Shown here piece after piece: positions 25,961-38,426 of a stretch of DNA of 64,000 bases (positions are counted from its first letter, which is position 1; each line of letters opens with the position of its first letter). This stretch comes from Gillisella taibaishanensis (lineage in GTDB: Bacteria > Pseudomonadota > Alphaproteobacteria > Rhizobiales > Rhizobiaceae), in NCBI RefSeq assembly GCF_001938985.1, contig NZ_MKIN01000022.1, forward strand, positions 186,001 through 250,000, read 5' to 3'. The notes under the pieces were generated by a model. That model saw only the letters and a program-made list of their open reading frames with translations. It was not told the DNA's origin and made no database searches. The position numbers and the translations under genes were made by a program.

Positions 25961-26746
25961 ATGACCGATATTGCCCTTCAGGCCCTGATCTTCCTGTTTT
26001 TTGCCGCCTTCGTCGCCGGCTTCATCGATTCAATCGCCGGCGGCGGCGGGTTGATCACCATTCCAGCCATGCTGATTGCCGGCATTCCACCGCTGGAAAC
26101 GCTCGGCACCAACAAGCTGCAGGGCATGTTCGGCTCGGCCTCGGCAACCATCGCCTATGCGCGCAAGGGTCATGTCAATCTCAGGAAACAATTGCCGATG
26201 GCTCTGATGGCGCTGATTGGCAGCATGTTCGGCGCCGTCATTGCCACCCATGTCCCCGGCGATGTGCTGAAAGCGGCGATGCCGATCCTGCTGATCGCCA
26301 TTGCCGCCTATTTCGCGCTGAAGCCTGATATGTCCGACATAGACACCCACCAGCGGCTCACGCCTTTCGTCTTCGGTCTTACCTTCGCGCCGCTGGTCGG
26401 GCTTTATGACGGCGTCTTCGGCCCCGGTGCCGGCTCCTTCTACATGCTCGCCTTCGTCTCCATGGCCGGCTTCGGCCTGCTGAAGGCGACGGCCCACACC
26501 AAGCTGTTGAATTTCGGCTCGAATGTCGGCGCCTTCGCCGTCTTCCTGTTCAACGGCGTGATCCTCTGGAAGCTCGGCATCGTCATGGGCATCGGCCAGT
26601 TTCTCGGTGCCCAGACCGGATCGCGTGTGGCGATGCGCATCGGCGCGCGCGTCATCAAACCACTGCTGATCGTTACCTGCCTCAGCCTCGCCGGTAAGCT
26701 GTTGCTCGATCCGACCAACCCGATCCGGGTCTGGATCGGGTTTTGA
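25961..26746 (+). CDS. TauE/SafE (TSUP) family membrane permease
   Basis: 261 aa with about eight hydrophobic segments. The start FVAGFIDSIAGGGGLITIPAML and the repeat-related YDGVFGPGAGSFYMLAF are hallmarks of TSUP permeases (old DUF81), which move sulfite, sulfonates or other anions. The substrate is unknown. It is divergent from cbiX, the cobalt chelatase, so a link to cobalt or sulfur supply for B12 synthesis is possible but not shown. No strong ribosome binding site precedes the ATG and no alternative start exists in frame. Confidence 0.87.
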   Translation: MTDIALQALIFLFFAAFVAGFIDSIAGGGGLITIPAMLIAGIPPLETLGTNKLQGMFGSASATIAYARKGHVNLRKQLPMALMALIGSMFGAVIATHVPGDVLKAAMPILLIAIAAYFALKPDMSDIDTHQRLTPFVFGLTFAPLVGLYDGVFGPGAGSFYMLAFVSMAGFGLLKATAHTKLLNFGSNVGAFAVFLFNGVILWKLGIVMGIGQFLGAQTGSRVAMRIGARVIKPLLIVTCLSLAGKLLLDPTNPIRVWIGF

Positions 26747-26758
26747 TCACAACTCCCG

Positions 26759-27592
26759 TCAGGCCGAGAGACGCTCGGCCCTGATATCCATGGACACCTT
26801 GCCGCTTTGGCCGTCGAAGCGCAGTTGCCGTTCATAGGCGGGATGCTGGGCGAGGATTTCCCGGTCGAAGGGCGTCAGGCGATAGCCGAGATCCTCAAGG
26901 AAGGCCACCGTCTGCCTGCCCTTTTCCCGATACCACTCGAAAGGCCAGAGTTCGAAGACAATAGGCGGGAAATTGTTGCGTCTCAATGTCTCGACGGCAC
27001 CTTGGAAAAACTCCAGTTCCCAGCCTTCGATATCCACCTTGATGAAGCGAACATTTTCGAACAGTTCCAGGCTGTCCAACGGGATTTTTCGTACCTTGTA
27101 ATTGCCGTAGCGACCGTCCACGACGTTCTTGATGTTGATGCCTTTCTCCGCATCAGCAAAGATCCGTTCGCGAAAGGCGGGATCGACAGAGAGGCCGCCA
27201 ATGTTCTGGCTGCTGGAAAAATCCAGCTCCGGGATTTCGATCATGCCGTGGTCATCGCCCAGGGCGACGTTGTGGGCAAAGACGTTGCCGAGGCTGTTTA
27301 CGATCACATTGGCGCAGAGCTGCTGAAACACGATCCGCTGCGGCTCAAAGGAGTAGACGCGGCCGCCTGATGCGTCCAGATGGCGCGCAACCGGCAAGGC
27401 AAACGTACCGAGATTGGCGCCGGCATCAATGACGATGGCATTCTCAGTCTCTGTGGTCAGGTAGCGGCAGAGGGTGATTTCCGTCTTACCCCATTGCTCG
27501 CCGCTGCGAATGACGTTCGAAATGTGATCGCGGCAATGGAAAAGCAAATAATCGAACGTCTCCGTTCGCACCATATCGACACGTGGCAGCAT
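26759..27592 (-). CDS. FkbM family SAM-dependent methyltransferase
   Basis: 277 aa from the ATG at 27592, chosen for AAGGA about nine bases upstream; an earlier ATG at 27637 adds 15 residues. The SAM-binding motif is VIDAGANLGTFALPVA near residue 55, with VYSFEPQ after it and FIKVDIEGWELEFFQGA in the C-terminal half, both FkbM signatures. Members O-methylate sugars, polyketides or polysaccharides. The target is unknown. It is convergent with the TSUP gene and separate from the B12 unit upstream. Confidence 0.87.
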   Translation of the reverse strand: MLPRVDMVRTETFDYLLFHCRDHISNVIRSGEQWGKTEITLCRYLTTETENAIVIDAGANLGTFALPVARHLDASGGRVYSFEPQRIVFQQLCANVIVNSLGNVFAHNVALGDDHGMIEIPELDFSSSQNIGGLSVDPAFRERIFADAEKGINIKNVVDGRYGNYKVRKIPLDSLELFENVRFIKVDIEGWELEFFQGAVETLRRNNFPPIVFELWPFEWYREKGRQTVAFLEDLGYRLTPFDREILAQHPAYERQLRFDGQSGKVSMDIRAERLSA

Positions 27593-27769
27593 GATTGCGC
27601 ATCCTTCTGAGTGTCTCAGGATTGCACCATGCATCATCGACAGACGGGCGAGGCAGGTCTTTATCGTGCCTCTATGATTCCCGAATATGATGAATCAAAC
27701 ATTTCTTTACAAGCAGATTCTCATGAAAGTTGCGATGATGCCTTGCCGGCGCAACCGTTGAGGCCTTAC

Positions 27770-28195
27770 TCAAAACACCGCCATCACGATGGTGCCACTG
27801 GCAATCAGGGCCACTGCCAGCCAATGCACAAGCGAGACCTTCTCGCCAAGAAAAATCACGCCTGATATCACCACCAGTACGATGGAAAATTTGTCGACTG
27901 GTGCGACCTGCGAGGCATTGCCGAGCTTCAGTGCCCGGTAATAAGCGAGCCAGGAGGCGCCGGTGGCAAGGCCGGAGAGACCGAGGAAAATCCAGGTCTT
28001 GGCGCTGATGGTTCCCGGTGACTGCCATTGACCGGTCGCGGTAACGATGCCGGCCAGCATGACGATGATGACCACTGTGCGGATAAGAGTAGCGAGATCC
28101 GAATTGACGCCAGCGACGCCGATCTTGCCGAAGATCGCCGTCAGCGCCGCAAAGCCGGCCGAGAGCAGCGCCCAGAAAAGCCAGCTCTGTGCCAT
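27770..28195 (-). CDS. EamA-type small DMT transporter (single EamA domain)
   Basis: 141 aa with four to five hydrophobic helices, a half-size member of the drug/metabolite transporter superfamily that would work as a dimer. The start MAQSWLFWALLSAGFAALTAIFGKIG and middle GLATGASWLAYYRALKLG are EamA-like. The ATG follows the cobO stop by one base, so it is translated as the last gene of the riboswitch-controlled B12 unit. The substrate is unknown. Confidence 0.85.
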   Translation of the reverse strand: MAQSWLFWALLSAGFAALTAIFGKIGVAGVNSDLATLIRTVVIIVMLAGIVTATGQWQSPGTISAKTWIFLGLSGLATGASWLAYYRALKLGNASQVAPVDKFSIVLVVISGVIFLGEKVSLVHWLAVALIASGTIVMAVF

Positions 28196-28196
28196 C

Positions 28197-28837
28197 TCAA
28201 AATTCCACGCCGATCTGCGCCTTGATGCCGGAGCGGAACGGATGCTTGATCAGCTCCATTTCAGTGACCAGATCGGCAAGCTCGATCAGCTCGTCCTTGG
28301 CGTTGCGGCCGGTCAAAACGACATGGGTCATGGCAGGCTTTTCCTCGGCGAGGAAGGTCAGCACATCGGCAAGCTCGATATAATCATAGCGAATGGCGAT
28401 GTTGATTTCGTCGAGCAAAACCATGGTATTGGCGGGGTCGCGAATAAGCTCCTTTGCCTTTTCCCAGGCGGCCTTGGCCATCGCCATGTCGCGCGCCTTG
28501 TCCTGGGTTTCCCAGGTAAAGCCCTCGCCCATCGTGTGAAATTCGCAGAGATCGGAGAAATGCCGCAGGATAAGATCGCGCTCGCCTGTTGACATCGCGC
28601 CCTTGATGAACTGCACAACGGCGCATTTGCGGCCATGGGCGATGTGACGGAAGATCATCCCGAAGGCGGCGGAAGACTTGCCCTTGCCTTTGCCGGTATG
28701 GACGATGATCAGGCCTTTCTCGCCGGTCTTGGTCGCCATGATCTTGTCGCGGGCAGCCTTCTTCTTGGCCATCTTCTCGGCATGGCGGGCAAGATCCTCA
28801 GGCGAGGCTGACATGGTGGCGTCCTGGCTTGGCTCGG

Positions 28838-28841
<4 letters not shown>
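28197..28841 (-). CDS. cobO: Cob(I)yrinic acid a,c-diamide adenosyltransferase CobO (BtuR type)
   Basis: 214 aa. It transfers the 5'-deoxyadenosyl group from ATP to Co(I) corrinoids. The P-loop-like HTGKGKGKSSAAFGM is near residues 49-63, and LLDEINIAIRYDYI and HVVLTGRNAKDELIELADLV are typical of the CobA/CobO/BtuR family. A charged, Lys-rich N-terminal segment of about 40 residues precedes the core. The ATG overlaps the cobN stop (ATGA). Confidence 0.95.
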
Positions 28842-32623
<3,782 letters not shown>

Positions 32624-32627
32624 CGAC

Positions 32628-33701
32628 TCAGGCTGCCTTTCGGATGGCGTCGGCAATTGCCGTCTGGTCGATATCGTGCAGGCCGATTACCACCAGCCGT
32701 GTGCCGCGCGCCTCGCCAGAGGTCCAGGGGCGGTCGTAATGATGATCGATGCGGCTGCCGACGGCCTGCACCACCAGCCGCATCGGCTTGCCAGGCACAT
32801 CGATAAAGCCTTTCAGCCGCAGCACATCATGGGCTTCGATCACATCCTTCAAGCGGTCGACGAACAGGCCGGGATCGCGCACCTCAGGCAGATCGACAAC
32901 GAAACTGTCGAATTCGTCGTGGTCGTGATGATGGTCATGCGCCTCGCCGCTGGCATGTAGCGCCTCATGCTCCAGCTCGTGATGGCTCTTGCGGTTGTCG
33001 ATATCGGCCTCCGAGCCGGCACCGATGCCGAGCAGCACCATCACAGGCACCTCGCCATTTTTCGCCTCGATCAAGGCGGGCTTGCGCGAAAGCCGTGCCG
33101 AGACGTCAGAGCGAACGGACGCGAGACCATCGGCATCGAGAAGATCGGTCTTGTTGAGTACGATCAGATCGGCGCAGGTCAGCTGATCCTCGAACAGTTC
33201 CTCAATCGGGCTTTCGTGATCGAGACTGTCATCGGCGGCGCGCTGGGCATCGATCCGGTCGTGATCGTCAGCAAAACGGCCGGCGGCAACGGCGGCGCTA
33301 TCGACGACGGTCACCACGCCGTCAACAGTAACGCGGGTGCGAATGTCGGGCCAATTGAAGGCCGCGACCAGCGGCTGCGGCAAGGCAAGGCCTGAGGTTT
33401 CGATGACGATATGGTTGGGCAACACGTCCCGCGCCAGCAGCTTCTGCATGGTCGGCACGAAATCGTCGGCGACGGTGCAGCAGATGCAGCCATTGGTCAG
33501 CTCGATAATGTCGTCTTCGGTGCAGTTTTCCGCGCCGCAGCCCTTCAGCACCTCGCCATCGACGCCGAGATCGCCGAATTCGTTGATGATCAGCGCGATC
33601 TTTTTGCCACCGGCATTCATCAGCATGTTGCGGATGATCGTCGTCTTGCCGGCACCGAGAAAGCCGGTGATCACAGTCACCGGGATTTTTTGCAGGAGCA
33701 T
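32628..33701 (-). CDS. cobW: CobW, GTPase metallochaperone of cobalamin synthesis
   Basis: 357 aa, G3E GTPase family. CobW is thought to deliver cobalt to the CobNST chelatase. P-loop VITGFLGAGKTTIIRN is at residues 8-23, the metal-binding NGCICC motif near residue 70, and the G4-like LNKTDLLD follows. A histidine cluster (HASGEAHDHHHDHDEF) near residue 255 is a likely metal site, and the C-terminal CobW_C domain ends the protein. Placement between cobP and cobN and under a B12 riboswitch supports the cobalt role. Confidence 0.95.
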   Translation of the reverse strand: MLLQKIPVTVITGFLGAGKTTIIRNMLMNAGGKKIALIINEFGDLGVDGEVLKGCGAENCTEDDIIELTNGCICCTVADDFVPTMQKLLARDVLPNHIVIETSGLALPQPLVAAFNWPDIRTRVTVDGVVTVVDSAAVAAGRFADDHDRIDAQRAADDSLDHESPIEELFEDQLTCADLIVLNKTDLLDADGLASVRSDVSARLSRKPALIEAKNGEVPVMVLLGIGAGSEADIDNRKSHHELEHEALHASGEAHDHHHDHDEFDSFVVDLPEVRDPGLFVDRLKDVIEAHDVLRLKGFIDVPGKPMRLVVQAVGSRIDHHYDRPWTSGEARGTRLVVIGLHDIDQTAIADAIRKAA

Positions 33702-33706
33702 GGGTC

Positions 33707-34234
33707 TTAGCCTTTCATTTTCAGGGGCAGACCGGCGGCAACGAAATAGACTTCGTCGGCGCTGGCCGCAATCGATTGGTGCAGCCGTCCGGCATGGTCG
33801 CGGAATTCCCGCGCCATCCGGTTCTCAGGCACGATGCCGAGGCCAACTTCATTGGAAACGAGGACGACGGAAGCCTTGAGTTGCGGCAAAAGCCCGGCCA
33901 GCGCTTGCGCCTCGCCGGCCATATCGCGGCCCTCTTCCATCATCAGATTGGTCACCCACAGCGTCAGGCAATCGACGAGAACAATGCGGCCGGCCGCATC
34001 GATCTGGCGCAACCGCTCGACCAGCGCGAGCGGCTCCTCATGGGTCTGCCAGAGTGGCCCGCGATCATGCTTGTGCTGCTCGATACGGGCGCGCATCTCG
34101 TCATCCCACGCCCGGCCGGTCGCCACGTAATGGCGCTCCAGCCCGCTGAAGGTGCAAAGCCCTTCGGCAAAGCGGGATTTGCCTGAGCGCGCGCCCCCGA
34201 GAACGAAGACGCGCTTCGATGTCTGTTCAGTCAT
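33707..34234 (-). CDS. cobP: Adenosylcobinamide kinase / adenosylcobinamide-phosphate guanylyltransferase CobP
   Basis: 175 aa, normal CobP/CobU length. It phosphorylates adenosylcobinamide and then forms the GDP adduct. The P-loop [15 protein letters not shown] is at residues 10-24, with [10 protein letters not shown] carrying the guanylylated histidine region and [13 protein letters not shown] after it. Only three bases separate it from the upstream stop, and cobW starts five bases after its stop. Confidence 0.95.
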   Translation of the reverse strand: MTEQTSKRVFVLGGARSGKSRFAEGLCTFSGLERHYVATGRAWDDEMRARIEQHKHDRGPLWQTHEEPLALVERLRQIDAAGRIVLVDCLTLWVTNLMMEEGRDMAGEAQALAGLLPQLKASVVLVSNEVGLGIVPENRMAREFRDHAGRLHQSIAASADEVYFVAAGLPLKMKG

Positions 34235-34237
34235 CGG

Positions 34238-34555
34238 TCAGCGCCCATCCGCAGGTGCGTAAAGACCGCCGGAGCGCGGCGCGAAAGCTGGCCAGCCGGG
34301 ATCGCCTGCCTTGGCCTGCGGCAAGGGCTGGGATCTGAGATCGGGACGCGGCGTGGCAACCGACCCACCGAAGGTGGAATAGGTCGCTGTCGGCTCATGC
34401 GTCGGCAACTCCGCCGCCGGACGTGACTGCGGATCGATAGAATGATGATTGGAAAAGGGCAGTATAGCAAAGACCAGCGCCGCCAGAACCAGCAGCACGA
34501 AGGAAGCGATCACGCTACGCGAGGACGTGCTCCGAAATGAAGACGCCATCGTCAT
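34238..34555 (-). CDS. Small membrane-anchored protein of unknown function, first main gene of the B12-riboswitch operon
   Basis: 105 aa from the ATG at 34555, preceded by GGGAG; an ATG two codons on is the alternative. One transmembrane helix at about 13-33 (SVIASFVLLVLAALVFAIL) is followed by NHHS and a Pro/Gly-rich periplasmic or cytoplasmic tail. It does not match the CbtB cobalt transporter subunit pattern I know. Its position directly between a cobalamin riboswitch and cobP suggests a role in cobalt or corrinoid handling (inference only). Its start overlaps the stop of a possible 31-residue leader ORF. Confidence 0.7.
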   Translation of the reverse strand: MTMASSFRSTSSRSVIASFVLLVLAALVFAILPFSNHHSIDPQSRPAAELPTHEPTATYSTFGGSVATPRPDLRSQPLPQAKAGDPGWPAFAPRSGGLYAPADGR

Positions 34556-34647
34556 GACCACTCTCCCGCGATCGGAGAGTTTAGATCGAGCGGCAAATAC
34601 GCCGCCAAGCGGCGCCGGACCGGCCCGCTGGTAATCTGTTGCGCCAC
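34552..34647 (-). CDS. Possible 31-residue leader ORF in the riboswitch expression platform
   Basis: A GTG at 34647 has a consensus GGAGG six bases upstream and opens 31 codons ending in TGA that overlaps the next start (ATGA). The peptide (begins VAQQITSGPVRRR) has no recognisable family. The spacing and overlap suggest translational coupling to the membrane-protein gene, with the GGAGG a natural target for sequestration by the riboswitch. It could also be chance; conservation is needed to decide. Confidence 0.3.
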   Translation of the reverse strand: MAQQITSGPVRRRLAAYLPLDLNSPIAGEWS

Positions 34648-34699
34648 GACAACCTCCGTGCTGGCGTCGGGATCTCTCCCAGTTGGGCTTTCGCCCGTC

Positions 34700-35062
34700 A
34701 CGGACGGCAGGTCTCCTGGCTCACAGCGTCGAGCCGGCCTTGATCTGGCCGGCTTGCGGATTTCCCTCACCTTCCCGAAGGTCTTGGCGAAAACGAAAAG
34801 GCGGACGATTCGTAGATAAAGAGGCGTCCAACCCCGGCAGATCGTTTCACCACTTCAGTGGCTTTTCCGGCCTGTCGAGCCCCGCACCGTCCGCACCACG
34901 CGGCCTGTCATGCCAAGGCTTTTTCAAGCCGGATGGAAAACCCTCGCTGTTCTACAGTCGCGGGGTCGGCTGCGTTTGGTCTGCCCTGTCTGGGTCCAGG
35001 CCTTCGCATTCCCTTTTGCTTTTCAGCCTCAATCTCTTCAGGCCAAAAACCATCCAAACCTA
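34700..35062 (-). promoter_or_regulatory. Cobalamin (AdoCbl) riboswitch
   Basis: Minus strand. Canonical elements appear in order: AAAGGGAA near 35015, CCCCGCGACTGT near 34960, the GCCACTG box near 34860, CGGGAAGGTG near 34775 and the B12 box GAGCCAGGAGACCTGCC at 34706-34722. It is longer than usual because of an insertion between the CCGCGACTGT and GCCACTG parts. A possible -35 TTGACT is at 35090-35085. It precedes the cobP-W-N-O unit, so high B12 should turn that operon off. Confidence 0.93.
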
Positions 35063-35125
35063 GGGTTAGCAGAATGAGACATGAAGTCAATCTGGGAGGC
35101 GGCTACGGCCTTTTGCCTCCCACCG

Positions 35126-35593
35126 CTACATTTTTGGCATTCTGAGATAGAAAAGCGACCGTATCCGCGCGGAAATCTCTTCCGCCAGGCTCTCCGGCCC
35201 AAGACCTGGATCGTTGGTGATGGTCAGCACCTTGAATTCCCCCCTGGCAACCACCTCACCCGTTTCCACCGATGCGGCGCTGACCTGAACCAGGGCTTCG
35301 TTATGCTGCTTATCGAGGCCAAGTTGACCGGCCATGCTTTCCACCCTGACAGTCAGGATAACCCGTGGCAGGACCTCGGGGCGCACCGTGGCATCAACAG
35401 CTGCAGACAGCCGACGCTCCACGCCTTCGATCAGCGCCACCGGCACTTTTGGGCCAGCCAGCACGGTGACGGCCCGAATGTCGTAGTAGAACTTCTTCGG
35501 TGTGGAATGAAACAGGTCGGCCATGCAGCCGGCAAGGGCTAGGCAGGCGGCCAGGCAGGCGGAAAGGGCAAAGAGGAAACGCAAGCGATGCAT
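35126..35593 (-). CDS. Putative lipoprotein of unknown function
   Basis: 155 aa from the ATG at 35593 (MHRLRFLFALSACLAACLALAGC). This is a lipoprotein signal peptide with lipobox LALAGC near residues 18-23, so it is probably anchored in the outer or inner membrane. The mature part has a beta-rich periplasmic domain with VPVALIEGVERRLSAAV and a C-terminal AEEISARIRSLFYL. I do not recognise a family. It lies 62 bases after the atp12 stop on the same strand. A hairpin (TGGGAGGC/GCCTCCCA, 35093-35122) lies just after its stop. Confidence 0.7.
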   Translation of the reverse strand: MHRLRFLFALSACLAACLALAGCMADLFHSTPKKFYYDIRAVTVLAGPKVPVALIEGVERRLSAAVDATVRPEVLPRVILTVRVESMAGQLGLDKQHNEALVQVSAASVETGEVVARGEFKVLTITNDPGLGPESLAEEISARIRSLFYLRMPKM

Positions 35594-35655
35594 GGACGTG
35601 ACACTCCGAAGAAGGACTCCGGCGCGGACCATCCATGCGAGAGCTTGCAGCAGGC

Positions 35656-36453
35656 TTAAGCCGAGAGGGCTCTCAACACGTTATAGGCGGCCTGCATGTC
35701 GATAAAGCGGGCGGCGCGGCGCGCCTGGGCTTCGTCGTCGCTGCCCCAATGCTCCTCGGTCCAGTCCTCGTCCAGATGCGCCAGCGCCCAGCATTGCTGC
35801 AGGCTCAGATGCCCATCTGCCAGCGCCAGCGCCAGCACGGGCGATCCGGTGAGCGTCGTCATGACATGCAGGCAGGCGAGCGAAACGCCGTCGCGATAGG
35901 AGGCAAGCGCTTGGCCAAAGGCATCGATCGCTGCCTGCGGCTGCGCCTGGTGGATGATGCCGCTCGTCACTAGCAGCCGGGCACCATGGGTGGTCTCCAG
36001 CCAGGCGAGAACCGGATCCCAGGCCTTGGCCTGACGTTCCACCAGTTCCTGGGGCGTATCTGCCCGGTAGCAGAGCATGTCATTGCCACAGAAGCGCAGA
36101 AGATCGGCCACGACGTCCTCGACATTGCCGCTGACGGCGTCCAGCGCCGTATTGACGAGGCGCGTTACAGGCATGGTGCCGGGGTCGATCAACTCTGCCT
36201 GAGCCCGCCATTCAGCCGCGACCAGTTGAGCCAAGGCAACACTCGGCAGAACCAGCGCATGGCGCGCCGGAGTCTTCACCGTCTTGCCGTCGAGCAGCAC
36301 GGCATGGCCGCCATCATCAGGGGCAACAGTGACGTCAGTGTAAAAGCGCTTGGGCAGCGGCTTCTTCATCTGGATCTGGGCCCGGCGAACGGGATCGGGA
36401 TCACTGAGTTCGGGCGTCAGGCCCTCGAAAATGTCACGCATGATTTCACTCAC
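35656..36453 (-). CDS. ATP12 family F1-ATPase assembly chaperone
   Basis: 265 aa. ATP12 binds the alpha subunit of F1 during ATP synthase assembly in mitochondria and alphaproteobacteria. Family segments visible are RRAQIQMKKPLPKRFYTDV near residue 25, LLDGKTVKTPARHAL, and LALALADGHLSLQQCWALAHLDEDWTEEHWG near the C-terminus. The start overlaps the upstream HAD gene stop (ATGA), forming an rluA-HAD-atp12 operon that is a familiar arrangement in alphaproteobacteria. Confidence 0.93.
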   Translation of the reverse strand: MSEIMRDIFEGLTPELSDPDPVRRAQIQMKKPLPKRFYTDVTVAPDDGGHAVLLDGKTVKTPARHALVLPSVALAQLVAAEWRAQAELIDPGTMPVTRLVNTALDAVSGNVEDVVADLLRFCGNDMLCYRADTPQELVERQAKAWDPVLAWLETTHGARLLVTSGIIHQAQPQAAIDAFGQALASYRDGVSLACLHVMTTLTGSPVLALALADGHLSLQQCWALAHLDEDWTEEHWGSDDEAQARRAARFIDMQAAYNVLRALSA

Positions 36454-37103
36454 AAAAGATGGGCTAGCAGCTCTTCGGCCCGATGCACGACCACATCGGC
36501 ACCGCTTTGCCGCAGTTGCTCGGTGCTGGCGCTGCCCCAGCTGACGCCGATGGCCTTGGCACCGGCGCTTTTCGCCATCTGCATGTCATAGATGGCATCG
36601 CCGATGACAATTGTGTCCTTCAAGTCCATTCCGGTCTCGTCGCAGCATTCGGTGACCATGGCCGGATGCGGCTTGGACGGGCAATCGTCTGCCGTGCGCG
36701 AAACGACGAAATAGGACTGGAAGCCGTGAGCGTCGAGCACATAGTTCAGCCCGCGCCGGGATTTGCCCGTCACCGCACCGATCAGGATCTCGTCTTCGGC
36801 GGCCAGCCGCTCTATGACAGCGCGGATGCCATCGAACAGCGGCTCGCTATGGCCGGGCGCACCACGGATTTCAGTAAATAGTGTTTTGTAATGGTCGCGC
36901 ATCGCAACCGCCTCGTCATCCACATGCTGCTTGCCGTCGATCCGGGCAATGGCGATATCAAGGGTCAGGCCCATGATCGCCTTCGTGGCCGCAAGCGTCG
37001 GCTCCGGCTTGTTGAAGGCGAGAAAGGTCCGGCGCATGCCTTCGTGAATAGTGGCGGCGCTGTCGACAAGCGTTCCGTCGCAATCGAACAGGACCAGCTT
37101 CAC
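36450..37103 (-). CDS. HAD superfamily hydrolase (phosphoglycolate-phosphatase-like)
   Basis: 217 aa, HAD-IA type. Motif I is LVLFDCDGTLVDS (catalytic Asp7 and Asp9), motif II threonine is in GAVTGKSRRGL, the lysine is in SKPHPAMV and motif IV is VIGDAIYDMQMA. The substrate is not certain. It overlaps rluA upstream and atp12 downstream by ATGA junctions, so it is translated as part of that operon. Confidence 0.9.
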   Translation of the reverse strand: MKLVLFDCDGTLVDSAATIHEGMRRTFLAFNKPEPTLAATKAIMGLTLDIAIARIDGKQHVDDEAVAMRDHYKTLFTEIRGAPGHSEPLFDGIRAVIERLAAEDEILIGAVTGKSRRGLNYVLDAHGFQSYFVVSRTADDCPSKPHPAMVTECCDETGMDLKDTIVIGDAIYDMQMAKSAGAKAIGVSWGSASTEQLRQSGADVVVHRAEELLAHLL

Positions 37104-38092
37104 GCGAAATCCCCGCCGTTTTCCATATCGAGACCCAGCAGGTTCCAGCTCTGCACCATATGCGGCGGCATCGGCGCGGTCACCCGCAGACGCCCGCCAT
37201 CGGGATGGGGAACATCGATATGACGGGCATGAAGATGCAGCCGCTTCTGCATGCCACCCGGGAAATCCCAGTTCGGGTCGTCCACGAAATATTTGGGGTC
37301 GCCGATGATGGGGTGGCCGATATGCAGCGCATGCACGCGCAGCTGATGCGTGCGGCCAGTATAGGGTTCCATTTCCAGCCAGGCCAAGCTCTGCGCGGCC
37401 GTCTCCAGCACGCGGTAATAAGAGACGGCGTGATCGGCGCCGTCTTCGCCATGTTTAGCAATGCGCATCCGGTCGCCGTCTTCGGTCTGTTCCTTGACCA
37501 GCCAGGTGGAAATCTTGTCGTCATGCTTGCGCGGCACGCCCTTGACCAGCGCCCAGTACGTCTTCTTGGTGTCGCGCTCGCGAAAGGCCGCCGTCAGCTT
37601 CTGGGCAGCACCGCGGGTGCGGGCCACGACCAGCACGCCTGAGGTATCGCGGTCGAGACGATGCACAAGGCGCGGCTTTTCGCCCTTCTTGCTGGTCCAG
37701 GCTTCCAGCATCTGGTCGATATGGCGGTTGAGGCCGGAACCGCCCTGCACCGCAAGACCGGCGGGCTTGTTCAGCACGAACACCTTCTCATCTTCATGCA
37801 GCAGCATGCGCGACAGCAACTCGCCATCACCGGCGTGTTTCAGGTCATGGGAGGCAATCGGGCCGGTCTTCGGGGCCTTCGCGTCGACATCGAGAGGCGG
37901 TATGCGCACCACCTGGCCCGGCTGCACGCGGGCGTCGGTTTTCACTCGACCGCCATCGACGCGCACCTGGCCTGAACGCAGCAACTTTTGCAGCGGGCCA
38001 AAGCCGAGGCCCGGATAGTGGATCTTGAACCACCGGTCGAGGCGCATGCCGGCCTCGTCGGGCCCGACGGTAATATGTTCTATGCCTGCCAT
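37100..38092 (-). CDS. RluA-family 23S rRNA pseudouridine synthase (RluC-like)
   Basis: 330 aa from the ATG at 38092 (MAGIEHITVGPDEAGMRLDRW); 24 further in-frame codons upstream are not family-like. An N-terminal S4 RNA-binding domain (about 15-75, LQKLLRSGQVRVDG) precedes the catalytic domain with RLDRDTSGVLVVARTRGAA (catalytic Asp) and YTGRTHQLRVHALHIGHPIIGD. It modifies uridines in 23S rRNA; the exact positions cannot be read from sequence. First gene of the rluA-HAD-atp12 operon. Confidence 0.92.
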   Translation of the reverse strand: MAGIEHITVGPDEAGMRLDRWFKIHYPGLGFGPLQKLLRSGQVRVDGGRVKTDARVQPGQVVRIPPLDVDAKAPKTGPIASHDLKHAGDGELLSRMLLHEDEKVFVLNKPAGLAVQGGSGLNRHIDQMLEAWTSKKGEKPRLVHRLDRDTSGVLVVARTRGAAQKLTAAFRERDTKKTYWALVKGVPRKHDDKISTWLVKEQTEDGDRMRIAKHGEDGADHAVSYYRVLETAAQSLAWLEMEPYTGRTHQLRVHALHIGHPIIGDPKYFVDDPNWDFPGGMQKRLHLHARHIDVPHPDGGRLRVTAPMPPHMVQSWNLLGLDMENGGDFA

Positions 38093-38426
38093 GAGGTCGT
38101 CTTTCGTTCTCTTCCAGCGTGCCGCCCAAGGGCCACAGGGGGTTACGGGCGCAAAGCCGGGCACTTCAATAGGTTCGGCGCGCCCGCGCCTTCAGCGCCG
38201 CACACCTGTTAAGCGCTGGCTTTACCTCATTTCAACGCCGGTGGGAAACCGCGATTGCGAAAAAACCCGATTGAGGAAAAAGGGCTATAATCCGGCTCTA
38301 TCCCCGGGATTTTCCCGGAAGAGATCGTAATTTCGTCCTTTCGGTAAAATGCAACCTTTCGGCTTAAACAGCGGGAGAGGTTGTCATGATGAAATACATC
38401 AGGACAAAAAGATTCCGGTAAGAGCC
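38093..38426. promoter_or_regulatory. Divergent intergenic region upstream of rluA and a small plus-strand gene
   Basis: About 330 bases. A TATAAT hexamer lies at 38287-38292 in plus orientation, but no well-spaced -35 element was found. Two short inverted repeats are seen (CCGGGATTTTCCCGG near 38310-38325). No gene detected. Confidence 0.4.

Noticed and set aside
24634..26328. Long plus-strand open frame (about 560 codons) over the cbiX region
   Set aside because: It is antisense to the GC-rich, His-repeat-rich cbiX gene, has no ribosome binding site and shows no family pattern; the minus-strand gene is well supported.
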